Positions 46,192 to 55,163 of a DNA stretch of 64,000 nucleotides are shown here, piece after piece. Position numbers and translations under genes: made by a program. The notes under the pieces are model-generated. The model was not told the origin of the DNA and did not search any database. It saw only the letters and a list, made by a program, of their open reading frames with translations. This DNA is from Gammaproteobacteria bacterium (lineage in GTDB: Bacteria > Pseudomonadota > Gammaproteobacteria > PIVX01), in the NCBI GenBank assembly GCA_003353785.1, contig PIVX01000003.1, positions 78,334-142,333 of the forward strand, given 5' to 3'. Each line of letters begins with the position of its first letter. Position 1 is the first letter of the stretch.

Positions 46192-46719
46192 TCATTTTTT
46201 TATATGTTTTGCCATAAATATCGATTGTAATATTACAAAAACTAGAGTTATTCCAAGTACTCCAAATAATTTAAAATTTACCCAAGTATCTGTATCGTAA
46301 TTGTAAACTACATATATATTTAAACATCCAATGAACGCAAAGAATCCAGACCAACTGACATTAAGCCTATTCCACACATATTTTGGTAGTTCTATAGATT
46401 TTTCCATTAGTCTTTCGATGACAGTTTTTTCTCCAACAAAATGACTACCTAAAAGTATTATAGAAAATAGCCAATTCACCACACTTACTTTCCATTTGAT
46501 AAAGATATCATTTTGGAGAAATATGGTAGCTCCTCCTAGGAAAATTATCATTACCAAGGTGATAATATGCATCATTTCTACTTTTTTCTTTTTTATCCAG
46601 GAAAAAAACACTTGTAAAATAGTTGAAATCATGGCGACAATAGTTGCAAAATAGATGTCTTGAAATTTGTATGCTATAAAAAACAGTATTATTGGAAAAA
46701 AATCAAACAACATTTTCAT
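46192..46719 (-). CDS. yciB: Inner-membrane spanning protein YciB (IspZ)
   Basis: A 175-residue membrane protein with five helices. The family pattern is MKMLFDFFPIILFFIAYK at the start, followed by the aspartate/asparagine-bearing helices and WVNFKLFGVLGITLVFVI near the end. YciB influences cell-envelope integrity and division. It is divergent from the PHP-domain gene, next to the trpH-yciO pair as in Legionella-like genomes. Confidence 0.92.
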   Translation of the reverse strand: MKMLFDFFPIILFFIAYKFQDIYFATIVAMISTILQVFFSWIKKKKVEMMHIITLVMIIFLGGATIFLQNDIFIKWKVSVVNWLFSIILLGSHFVGEKTVIERLMEKSIELPKYVWNRLNVSWSGFFAFIGCLNIYVVYNYDTDTWVNFKLFGVLGITLVFVILQSIFMAKHIKK

Positions 46720-46788
46720 AGAATTAATATCCTTAATTAAAAAAGATAAAATTATATCATATACTAGTGACTTGTACTTTTATTATGA

Positions 46789-47622
46789 GTGAGAATAATA
46801 TTGCCGAACATTTTTGATTTGCATATGCATACTACTGCTTCTGATGGATGTTTCCTTTTTGAGCAATTAATATCTTACATGAAAAATTTAGGCATTGAGG
46901 TTATAGCTATAACTGATCATGATATTCTAAGTAGTAAAGGTAATGTAGATGGGATTGTACTAGTTCCTGGTGTTGAAATTACTACATCTTGGAGTAGTAA
47001 TTCTGAGATCCATATTTTAGGTTTAAATCTTAAAGAAAAGTCATCTGAGCTTGATGAGTTATTAGAGTATAATAGAAATATCAGGAGAAATAGAGCAGAA
47101 ATAATAGATTATCATTTAGAAAAATTTGGGTATCCTGGTTCTCTTAAATATATTGTGGAAAAATATTCTCCTCAGTCTGTTGGTAGATTGCATTTTGCTA
47201 GGTTTTTAAAAGATAGAAATTACGCAAAAAACATAGGAGAAGCTTTTAAAAATATTATTATGAAGATTAATATTAAGGATAAATTTGATTGGCCTAACTT
47301 GGAAGAAGTGATTAGAGCTATACAGAGTGCTAAAGGGCAGAGTATAATTGCTCACCCTTTGAAGTATGGTTTTAAAACAAAAGAAATAAATTATTTAATA
47401 AAAACATTTAGCGAATTAAATGGTGATGGTATAGAATTTATTTCTGGTAATATGACTTATAAAGAAATGAAGCTAATTAATGAATTATCTAAACCATACG
47501 GGTTGTTAGCATCCATGGGCAGTGATTTTCATGTTCCTCGAACAAATAAAGTATTCAATGCATCAAAATACAGCAAATGGCTTAATAATTTTATACCAGT
47601 TTGGCTTGAGTGGGATTTATAA
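46789..47622 (+). CDS. PHP-domain phosphoesterase (TrpH/RNase AM family)
   Basis: A 277-residue metal-dependent phosphoesterase. Metal-binding motifs DLHMHTTASDG, AITDHD, PGVEITT, IAHPLKY and MGSDFH are all present. The E. coli homologue (RnaAM/YciV) is a 5'-3' exonuclease acting on small RNAs, on 5' ends of rRNA, and on 3',5'-nucleoside bisphosphate. The start is probably at 46789 or the ATG-like GTG nearby; the protein begins MRIILPNIFDLHMH. Its stop directly abuts the yciO start. Confidence 0.9.
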   Translation: MRIILPNIFDLHMHTTASDGCFLFEQLISYMKNLGIEVIAITDHDILSSKGNVDGIVLVPGVEITTSWSSNSEIHILGLNLKEKSSELDELLEYNRNIRRNRAEIIDYHLEKFGYPGSLKYIVEKYSPQSVGRLHFARFLKDRNYAKNIGEAFKNIIMKINIKDKFDWPNLEEVIRAIQSAKGQSIIAHPLKYGFKTKEINYLIKTFSELNGDGIEFISGNMTYKEMKLINELSKPYGLLASMGSDFHVPRTNKVFNASKYSKWLNNFIPVWLEWDL

Positions 47623-48246
47623 ATGACACAATTTTTTATGATACATCCTGATAATCCTCAGTCTCGTTTAATACGCCAAGCTGTATTTATCATTAGTAAT
47701 GATGGACTAATTGTTTTTCCAACGGATTCTGGTTATGCAATGGGATGTAGAATAGGGGCAGTAAAAGCCTTAAAAAGGATTATAAAAATAAGACAACTAG
47801 ATTATAGCCATGATTTTAGCCTTATATTTAGTGATTTGTCTACTTTACAACAATATGCAATTGTTGATAATAACATTTATAAAATTCTGAGGGCTTATAC
47901 TCCTGGAGCATATACTTTTATTTTAACAGCTACTAAGCTTGTGCCTAAAAAGATGTTAAAACCTAATAAGAAGACGGTTGGCTTAAGGATACCTAATAAT
48001 AAAATAATGCTTACCTTATTAGATGCGCTTGATTTTCCATTGTTAACTACTAGTTTAATTTTACCAAATGCTGAGTTTCCTCTATGTGAACCATCGGCAA
48101 TTAAAGATGTTCTTGGAAAACAAGTGGATTTGATTATAGATGGAGGTAATTGTCCCAATAATCCAACAACAGTAATTGATCTGACTGATAGATTACCTAA
48201 AATTATTCGAGTTGGTGCTGGTGATCCGGAACCTTTTAAAATATAG
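47623..48246 (+). CDS. yciO: YciO/Sua5-family protein
   Basis: A 207-residue YrdC-fold protein. FPTDSGYAMGCRIGAVKAL, IKIRQLDYSHDFSLIF, YTPGAYTFILTATKLVP and GLRIPNN follow the YciO/Sua5 layout. The true tRNA t6A enzyme TsaC/Sua5 shares the fold, but the context after the PHP gene and the DYSHDF segment favour YciO, whose role is less clear. It begins immediately after the PHP stop codon. Confidence 0.9.
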   Translation: MTQFFMIHPDNPQSRLIRQAVFIISNDGLIVFPTDSGYAMGCRIGAVKALKRIIKIRQLDYSHDFSLIFSDLSTLQQYAIVDNNIYKILRAYTPGAYTFILTATKLVPKKMLKPNKKTVGLRIPNNKIMLTLLDALDFPLLTTSLILPNAEFPLCEPSAIKDVLGKQVDLIIDGGNCPNNPTTVIDLTDRLPKIIRVGAGDPEPFKI

Positions 48247-48444
48247 TATTGCTATGCATGAAAGATTTGTCAAAATTTAATCATTTGTTAGTTTTTATAT
48301 TACTATCTAAATTTTTATCAATTATATCAATATGTTATGAATTAATTTGATTACTGGGGATATATTTAGAGTTATTTAATTCTTACCGAGTTATGAGCAT
48401 TTCTGGTATTATACATATTCGGTTTGAATTAGGTATTTGATATA

Positions 48445-49245
48445 GTGTCCCAATTAATTTCAGCACAAGAATTAGATAGTCACATGAGTGTTATCTTGCA
48501 TGGCAAGGAAATATCTGAACTACCTGAAAATTTATATATACCGCGAAAAGCATTACGAGTGATTTTAGAAGCTTTTGAGGGGCCACTAGATTTATTATGG
48601 TATTTGATAAAAAAACAGAATATTAATGTTTTAGATATACCTGTTGCTCCTATAGCTGCGCAATATGCTATTTACATAGATTTGATGCATGATCTTGATT
48701 TAGACTCAATAGCTGATTATCTAGTAATAGCAGCAATGCTTGCTCAAATAAAATCTAAAATGTTATTACCTAAATCTGAGTTAGAGGCAGAGGAAGAGGA
48801 AGATCCTAGGTCTGAATTAGTACGTAAGCTTCAGGAATATGAAAGATTTAAAAAAATTGCGGAAAAGTTGGATGAAATTCCTAGGCAAGAGAGAGATATT
48901 TTTGGAGCTTCTTTAAAAATACATGAAATTAATATTAGTCAAAAAGAAGCTTGTGTATCAATGGATGAGTTGATAAAAATTTTTGAAGGGGTATTAAAAA
49001 GAACAAAAGTTAAAACTAGTCATTTTGTAAAAGCAGAACGAATGTCTATCCGTGAAAAAATGGTCTATATTTTAGATTTTGTTCCTAAAGATAATTTTTG
49101 TGATTTTATTGAGTTATTTAATATCAATGAAGGAAGACTTGGTGTTATTGTTACTTTCATTGCTTTACTTGAGCTTATTAAGCAGAATTTACTACAATTA
49201 ATTCAATCAGATCCATTTCAATCAATTCATGTAAAGAAAATATAG
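48445..49245 (+). CDS. scpA: Segregation and condensation protein A
   Basis: A 266-residue kleisin subunit of the SMC-ScpAB complex. It has EAFEGPLDLLWYLIKKQNINVLDIPVAPIAAQYAIYI and YLVIAAMLAQIKSKMLLP in the N-terminal SMC-binding part, an acidic linker (about residues 111-120) and a C-terminal winged helix with FIALLELIKQN. The start is GTG 48445; ATG 48484 is possible. scpB follows after 13 bases. Confidence 0.94.
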   Translation: MSQLISAQELDSHMSVILHGKEISELPENLYIPRKALRVILEAFEGPLDLLWYLIKKQNINVLDIPVAPIAAQYAIYIDLMHDLDLDSIADYLVIAAMLAQIKSKMLLPKSELEAEEEEDPRSELVRKLQEYERFKKIAEKLDEIPRQERDIFGASLKIHEINISQKEACVSMDELIKIFEGVLKRTKVKTSHFVKAERMSIREKMVYILDFVPKDNFCDFIELFNINEGRLGVIVTFIALLELIKQNLLQLIQSDPFQSIHVKKI

Positions 49246-49258
49246 TGGGTATAGAGAT

Positions 49259-50008
49259 ATGAGTAAAAAAGCTATTATTGAAGGTGCTTTAATTGCCTTT
49301 GGGGAACCTTTATCTGTTGATGATATTAAGAAAATGTTTCAAAAAGATGAAGATTTAAGTTCTAAACAAATTAGAGATGTGCTAAATGATATATCTAATG
49401 AATGTAGCGATAGGGGGTATGAATTAAAGGAACTAGCTAGTGGATATAGATTACAAGTAAAAGCTGAATATGCAAGATGGATAAGTAAACTTTGGGAAGA
49501 GAAACCCCCTAAATATTCAAAAGCTATTTTAGAAATTATAGCGATTATTGCTTATAAGCAACCAATTACCAGAGCTGAAATTGAGGATATCAGAGGGGTT
49601 GCTGTTTCAACTAATACAATACGAGTGCTAATAGATAGACAATGGATTAAAGTGATCGCTCATAAGGATGTTCCTGGAAAGCCAGCAGTTTATGGAACTA
49701 CTAAGGATTTTCTTGATTATTTTAATTTATCTAATCTGAATGATTTGCCAGAGATTGATTTGTCCAGAATAGATTTTTCTAAAGAAGTAATTGATGATGA
49801 TGTTCAACAAGGATTTCAATTGGATCAAATGCAAGATGATGAAGTAGTTGTTCAGCAAGATGGAGTATTGGAACAAACAGCTGAGAGAGAGAAAGACCTA
49901 TATGAAGATAATGTTATTGATGCGAGTTCTCAGTTTCTGGAAAAACAGCAAGAGAATTTAAATGATTCAGAGCAGCAGATAAATGATGATTTTGAAGTGA
50001 GTAGCTAA
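49259..50008 (+). CDS. scpB: Segregation and condensation protein B
   Basis: A 249-residue partner of ScpA with two winged-helix domains in residues 1-165: ALIAFGEPLSVDDIKKMF, GYRLQVKAEYARWI, AILEIIAIIAYKQPITRAEIEDIRGV and KPAVYGTTKDFLDYF. The C-terminal 75 residues are an acidic, glutamine-rich tail of low complexity. It is in the scpA-scpB-rluB block. Confidence 0.94.
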   Translation: MSKKAIIEGALIAFGEPLSVDDIKKMFQKDEDLSSKQIRDVLNDISNECSDRGYELKELASGYRLQVKAEYARWISKLWEEKPPKYSKAILEIIAIIAYKQPITRAEIEDIRGVAVSTNTIRVLIDRQWIKVIAHKDVPGKPAVYGTTKDFLDYFNLSNLNDLPEIDLSRIDFSKEVIDDDVQQGFQLDQMQDDEVVVQQDGVLEQTAEREKDLYEDNVIDASSQFLEKQQENLNDSEQQINDDFEVSS

Positions 50009-50019
50009 TTTTTGTTTGT

Positions 50020-50754
50020 ATGGAAAAGATCAGATTACAGAAATTGCTTGCAAATGCAGGTTATGGTTCCAGACGAGAAATTGAAAGGCTTATTGCTGTT
50101 GGCAAAATTACAGTAAATAGTAGGGTTGCTAAATTAGGAGATCTGGCGTCTTTTAGCGATATAGTTAAAATTTACAACAAAAGAATTACTCTGCCAATTA
50201 CTGATAATGATCCAAGGATTATAATTTATAATAAACCAGCTGGTGAGATCTGTTCTAGGCATGATCCAAAAAACAGGCCTACAGTTTATGATAAACTTCC
50301 TAAGATATCTAATGGTCGTTGGATAGGAGTTGGTAGATTAGACTTTAATACGTCTGGATTGTATATATTTACTAATGATGGAGAATTAGTGAATTTATTG
50401 ATCCAACCCAACTCAAAAATCCCTCGTAAATATTTAGTAAAAGCTAGCAGGATTTTAGATAATACGGAAATTAAAAACTTAAAAAATGGGGTTGAATATA
50501 AAGACAAAATATATTCTGTAGATTATATTAAATTATCTAGAGCTTTAGCAAAAAGTGCCTGGTATATAGTTCAGGTATCTCGTGGCAGAAATCATGAAAT
50601 AAAAAACATTTTTCAATCTCAAGGAGTCTTAGTAAGTCGTCTGGTTAGGATAAGTTATGCTGATTTTGATCTGCCTAAAAATTTAAAGAAAGGACATTTT
50701 CTTGAGTTACCAAAAAAATTAGTAGAGAATTTCAAGCAAAGTATTATGTTTTAA
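50020..50754 (+). CDS. rluB: 23S rRNA pseudouridine synthase RluB (RsuA family)
   Basis: A 244-residue enzyme. An S4 domain lies at residues 1-48 (KIRLQKLLANAGYGSRREIERLI), and the catalytic domain has GRLDFNTSGLYIFTNDG with the active aspartate and VQVSRGRNHEIKNIF. It probably modifies U2605 of 23S rRNA. It follows scpB by 11 bases, as in many Gammaproteobacteria, and lacks the long basic tail of some RluB. RsuA or RluE cannot be fully excluded from motifs alone. Confidence 0.9.
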   Translation: MEKIRLQKLLANAGYGSRREIERLIAVGKITVNSRVAKLGDLASFSDIVKIYNKRITLPITDNDPRIIIYNKPAGEICSRHDPKNRPTVYDKLPKISNGRWIGVGRLDFNTSGLYIFTNDGELVNLLIQPNSKIPRKYLVKASRILDNTEIKNLKNGVEYKDKIYSVDYIKLSRALAKSAWYIVQVSRGRNHEIKNIFQSQGVLVSRLVRISYADFDLPKNLKKGHFLELPKKLVENFKQSIMF

Positions 50755-50798
50755 TATTATAGCAATATTTATTTTATGTAGATAGATGTGTCAAAATA

Positions 50799-53363
50799 TT
50801 AATCTTGTTGATCTAATTGCTTTTTATATTCGTACAGCATGTTTAGTGCTTGGATGGGAGTTAGTTGGTCTGGCTTGACTTCTATTTTCATTTGATTAAT
50901 AAAATTGTCCACTTTTTTGTTAGTAGGTTTAGTAATTTTTTTTATAACATATTTGGTATTCTGTAATTCAGTTAATTTATTACGTGCTTGTTGAATAACA
51001 ATATCTGGTATTCCTGCAAGCTTTGCGACGTCAATACCATAGCTTTGATCTGTTGAACCTGATTTGATTTTATGCTGGAATATTATGTTTCCATTTTCTA
51101 ACATAGCATCGAAATGGACATTCTTAATGTTGGTAAGCTGTTCTGTCATTTTTGTAATTTCAAAATAGTGAGTAGCAAAAAATGTAAATGCTTTGATTTG
51201 TTCTGTGAGATAATTAAGACATGCCCATGCTAGTGAAAGACCGTCATATGTGCTGGTACCTCTACCAATTTCATCAATTATAACTAAGCTTTTCTCTGTG
51301 GCATATCTTAATATATGTGCGGCTTCGTTCATTTCTACCATATATGTTGATCTGCCTGCAGCAAGATCATCTGATGCTCCTATTCTAGAGTAAATGCCAT
51401 CGAGCACTCCTATCCTAGCTTCTGTAGCAGGCACAAATGAACCTATATGGGCTAGAAGAGCAATTAGTGCTGTTTGACGCATATAAGTAGATTTTCCACC
51501 CATGTTAGGGCCTGTAATGATCATTGAGAAAAGTTCTGAATCAAGTTTAGTATCATTAGAAATAAAAGGCTCTGTTATTGAAGATTCAACGATAGGATGT
51601 CTGCCTTCTTTAATATATAAAATTTTATCTTTTGATATTTCTGGCTTAACAAAGCATAAAATATCTGCTCTCTCAGCTAATGTAATTATTACATCTAGTT
51701 TTGCTATAGCGTTAGCGTTGCTTTTTAGTGATGGTAAATGCTCTATGATAGAGTCTAGTATTTCATCATAGAGTTGTTTTTCTAGCTCTAGAGCTTTTGT
51801 TTGAGCAGATAACATTTTAGCTTCAAATTTATTTAATTCTTTTATAGTGAATCTTTCCACATTCTTTAGTGTTTGAGTTCTTTGATAGTATTCTGGAACT
51901 TTATTAGACTGGCCTTTAGGTATCTCTATAAAGTAACCTTGTATCTTGTTGTAAGATATTTTTAAATTAGTTATATTAGTTGAGGCTTTTTCTGTGTTCT
52001 CAAGATCAAGCAAGAATTTACCATTATCAGAGTGAATATTTCTTAAACTATCTAGTGTTTTATTATATCCTTCTAGTATTACGTTGCCATCTCGGATTAA
52101 ATTTGGAGAATTTTCGGATATTGATTTGTTAATTGTTTGAATAACGTTTGGTAAAACTACCAGCTTATTTTTTAAATCATTTAGCAAGTCATCATTATAA
52201 TAATCTAATAATTGTTTTAATTTTGGAATGTTTGTTAAAGTTAAGCTTAATTTGAGCAGCTCATGGGGGCGTACAGATTTGACAGCTATTCTTGCTGTGA
52301 TTCTCTGAATATCTCCAATAGATCTTAATAGTTTTATGAAATTATCCATGCTATGGTGTTTATATATTTTATTAACAGCGCTAGAACGCTTTTCTATTAA
52401 TGCACGATCTTGTAAGGGGTTTAGGATCCATCTTTTAAGTTCTCTACTGCCCATACTTGTAGTTGAAGTATCTAGTACCTTAAATAGAGTATTTTCATCT
52501 CCTCCACGTAAATTTTTAATTAATTCTAAATTTTGTACTGTATTTGCATCCATATGCAATGTAGTATTTTTATTCTTGAATCTAATCTCAGTTATATGAG
52601 GAAGATGCTGTCTTTGAGTAGATTTTGCATATTGTAAGACGACCCCTGATGAGATAATAATATCAGTTTGACTTTCAATACCAAAAGCGTGTAAATCAGA
52701 TACTTGAAAATGTTCTAACAGAATTTTATAGGACTTATTATATTTGAATTCATCAATTGGCTTGAAAGTGTACTGTAATGTATTGTCGAAATTATATTGA
52801 TCGAATAATTCCTTAGTTATTAAAATTTCTGCGGGCTTTAATCTAGCTATATCATCAGTTAATGATGAAAATTCTATGTGTCTTTTTACACTAAATGAAC
52901 CGGTAGTTATATCTAGAATAGCTATGCTAAAGTCTTTGGTTCTTTTATCTTGATAGATCCCTGATAGTAAGTTGTCAGTTTTCTCATCCAGAAGGATTTC
53001 ATCCATTACAGTTCCAGGAGTAATTACTCTAGCAATTTCTCTTTTCATTGGGCCTTTTGCTTCTGGATTACCAATTTGTTCGCAAATTGCAACAGAAATT
53101 CCTTGTTTAACTAGCTTAGGCAGGTAGTTGTCTAAAGCGTGAAATGGAATTCCGGCCATCGGTATTGGGTTACCTGAAGATTTGCCTCTTTGGGTAAGGG
53201 TAATATTCAATAGCTTTGAGCCTTCAATAGCATCGTCAAAAAACATCTCATAAAAATCTCCCATACGATATAGTAATAATATATCGGGATGTTGTTGTTT
53301 TACTCTTAAATATTGTTGCATCATTGGGGTATGTTTATCTATTTCTTGAGGATTTACTTGCAT
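50799..53363 (-). CDS. mutS: DNA mismatch repair protein MutS
   Basis: An 854-residue ATPase. It has the mismatch-binding Phe-X-Glu in [12 protein letters not shown], the connector and lever domains, Walker [14 protein letters not shown], Walker [16 protein letters not shown] and a C-terminal tail for dimer/tetramer contacts. The length is typical. It is divergent from recA and convergent with rluB (44 bases). mutL is not in the window. Confidence 0.97.
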   Translation of the reverse strand: MQVNPQEIDKHTPMMQQYLRVKQQHPDILLLYRMGDFYEMFFDDAIEGSKLLNITLTQRGKSSGNPIPMAGIPFHALDNYLPKLVKQGISVAICEQIGNPEAKGPMKREIARVITPGTVMDEILLDEKTDNLLSGIYQDKRTKDFSIAILDITTGSFSVKRHIEFSSLTDDIARLKPAEILITKELFDQYNFDNTLQYTFKPIDEFKYNKSYKILLEHFQVSDLHAFGIESQTDIIISSGVVLQYAKSTQRQHLPHITEIRFKNKNTTLHMDANTVQNLELIKNLRGGDENTLFKVLDTSTTSMGSRELKRWILNPLQDRALIEKRSSAVNKIYKHHSMDNFIKLLRSIGDIQRITARIAVKSVRPHELLKLSLTLTNIPKLKQLLDYYNDDLLNDLKNKLVVLPNVIQTINKSISENSPNLIRDGNVILEGYNKTLDSLRNIHSDNGKFLLDLENTEKASTNITNLKISYNKIQGYFIEIPKGQSNKVPEYYQRTQTLKNVERFTIKELNKFEAKMLSAQTKALELEKQLYDEILDSIIEHLPSLKSNANAIAKLDVIITLAERADILCFVKPEISKDKILYIKEGRHPIVESSITEPFISNDTKLDSELFSMIITGPNMGGKSTYMRQTALIALLAHIGSFVPATEARIGVLDGIYSRIGASDDLAAGRSTYMVEMNEAAHILRYATEKSLVIIDEIGRGTSTYDGLSLAWACLNYLTEQIKAFTFFATHYFEITKMTEQLTNIKNVHFDAMLENGNIIFQHKIKSGSTDQSYGIDVAKLAGIPDIVIQQARNKLTELQNTKYVIKKITKPTNKKVDNFINQMKIEVKPDQLTPIQALNMLYEYKKQLDQQD

Positions 53364-53671
53364 AATATCAATACTGTTGTTTTAATTTTTTGATCGTACT
53401 AGCTAATATTGTAGAATTAAAGAGCTACCGTCTAATTATGTTAACCTGTAAGCTCTTTTTTTAACCAAAAAGTGTTAAATATGTGCTTTAGGGTTACTAT
53501 AATACTTAATTTATTCATTTGTTTATAGCTATTTTTTAAGATCATCTAAAAATGCTGATAAAGATCTTAGAAAATTATATTAGATATATAAAAAATCTTC
53601 TAAGCTATTTTATCCTACTAGTATTAGTGTCATAATAAACTTATTTGAATATATTACTTAGAGGTAAAGGC
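53364..53671. other. mutS-recA intergenic region
   Basis: A 308-base gap holding a terminator-like hairpin (listed separately) and presumably the mutS and recA promoters. No clear LexA-type CTGT-N8-ACAG operator was seen upstream of recA. Confidence 0.5.
53419..53462 (+). terminator. Terminator-like hairpin with T-tract between mutS and recA
   Basis: AAAGAGCT (53419-53426) and AGCTCTTT (53451-53458) form an 8-bp stem with a 24-base loop, followed by seven T to 53462 on the plus strand. No plus-strand gene lies upstream, so what it terminates is unclear. Confidence 0.5.
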
Positions 53672-54700
53672 ATGAGTGAGCAGAAAAATAAGGCGCTAGA
53701 AGCGGCTCTTGGGCAAATTGACAGACAATTTGGTAAAGGATCAGTTATGCGTTTAGGTGCATCAGGAATAAACAAAGATATAGAAGCTATATCGACGGGC
53801 TCTTTTGGATTAGATGTTGCTCTTGGAATTGGTGGCCTGCCTAAAGGACGTGTAGTAGAAATTTATGGTCCTGAGTCTTCTGGAAAAACCACTCTAACAT
53901 TACAAGTAATTGCCGAATGTCAAAAAGCTGGTGGAACAGCAGCATTTATTGATGCAGAACATGCTTTGGATCCTATTTATGCTGGTAAGTTGGGAGTGAA
54001 TATTGATGAATTATTAATTTCACAACCAGATAACGGAGAGCAAGCGTTAGAAATAACAGATATGTTAGTGCGCTCTGGAGGTATTGATGTTGTGATAATT
54101 GATTCTGTTGCTGCACTTACTCCAAAAGCTGAAATTGATGGTGAAATGGGAGATCACCATGTTGGCTTACAGGCAAGATTGATGTCACAGGCGTTAAGAA
54201 AGCTTACAGCCAATATAAAGCGTACTAATACATTAGTTGTTTTTGTAAACCAGATCAGAATGAAAATAGGGATTATGTTTGGAAATCCTGAGACTACGAC
54301 TGGTGGTAATGCTTTGAAATTTTATTCTTCTGTAAGACTTGATATTAGAAGGACAGGGGCAATTAAAAAAGGTGATGAAATAATAGGAAATGAAACAAGA
54401 GTTAAAGTTGTTAAAAATAAAGTTGCTCCTCCATTTAAGCAAACTAACTTTGATATATATTATGGTGAGGGGATCTCAAGAGCTGGAGAGATATTAGGAC
54501 TTGCAGTTAATGCGAATTTAGTAGATAAATCAGGTGCTTGGTATAGTCATCAGGGTGATAGGATAGGTCAAGGTAAAGATAATGCAAAAAATTATCTTAA
54601 CGATCATCCAGATATTTTAGATAGTTTAGAAAATTCTCTTCGAGAACTATTATTACCAGAATCAGAAATTAACTCTACAAATATAGAGGAGACTGCCTAG
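53672..54700 (+). CDS. recA: Recombinase RecA
   Basis: A 342-residue recombinase. Walker [11 protein letters not shown], the nearby [35 protein letters not shown] and [13 protein letters not shown] are seen. ATG 53672 is preferred because AGAGGTAAAGGC precedes it and [13 protein letters not shown] is the normal N-terminus; a TTG-initiated extension from 53645 is unlikely. recX follows after 5 bases. Confidence 0.97.
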   Translation: MSEQKNKALEAALGQIDRQFGKGSVMRLGASGINKDIEAISTGSFGLDVALGIGGLPKGRVVEIYGPESSGKTTLTLQVIAECQKAGGTAAFIDAEHALDPIYAGKLGVNIDELLISQPDNGEQALEITDMLVRSGGIDVVIIDSVAALTPKAEIDGEMGDHHVGLQARLMSQALRKLTANIKRTNTLVVFVNQIRMKIGIMFGNPETTTGGNALKFYSSVRLDIRRTGAIKKGDEIIGNETRVKVVKNKVAPPFKQTNFDIYYGEGISRAGEILGLAVNANLVDKSGAWYSHQGDRIGQGKDNAKNYLNDHPDILDSLENSLRELLLPESEINSTNIEETA

Positions 54701-54705
54701 AATAT

Positions 54706-55152
54706 ATGTCAAATAAGAATGATTTATACCAGAAAGCTTTGGACTTTTTGGCTAATCGGGAACATAGTTCTTATGAACTTGTCCATAAATTATCTAAAAA
54801 ATTCCCTGATGATTTTGATATTATTCAGAATGTTATAGCTGAATTAAAAGAACGTAATTATTTGAGTGATCAACGTTTTTCTTGTTATGTAATAAATTAT
54901 CGATCAAACAAAGGATATGGCCCTATTTGGATTAACTCTTATTTAAAGAGTAAAGGGATTGATGATGAAACTATTAGTAAGGCATTTGATGAAGTAGAGC
55001 TAAACTGGGATGATATAATTTTATCTGTACATAAGAAAAAATTTGGTCAAAGTAATTTAGCTAATTATGTAGACAAGGCAAAAGCTATGTCATTTTTACA
55101 AGCCAGAGGTTTTTCAAATGATCAAATATATAATTTATATAAATTAGATTAA
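54706..55152 (+). CDS. recX: RecA regulatory protein RecX
   Basis: A 148-residue helical protein that modulates RecA filaments. LYQKALDFLANREHSSYELVHKL, LKERNYLSDQRFSCYVI and the repeats GPIWINSYLKSKGID and AMSFLQARGFSNDQI match the three-helix RecX repeats. It lies between recA and alaS as in Pseudomonas and Legionella. Confidence 0.94.
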   Translation: MSNKNDLYQKALDFLANREHSSYELVHKLSKKFPDDFDIIQNVIAELKERNYLSDQRFSCYVINYRSNKGYGPIWINSYLKSKGIDDETISKAFDEVELNWDDIILSVHKKKFGQSNLANYVDKAKAMSFLQARGFSNDQIYNLYKLD

Positions 55153-55163
55153 AAAACCTGTAT

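Noticed and set aside
53390..53462. Promoter plus terminator encoding a tiny sRNA
   Set aside because: The predicted transcript start would fall inside the terminator stem, so the two elements cannot work together as read.
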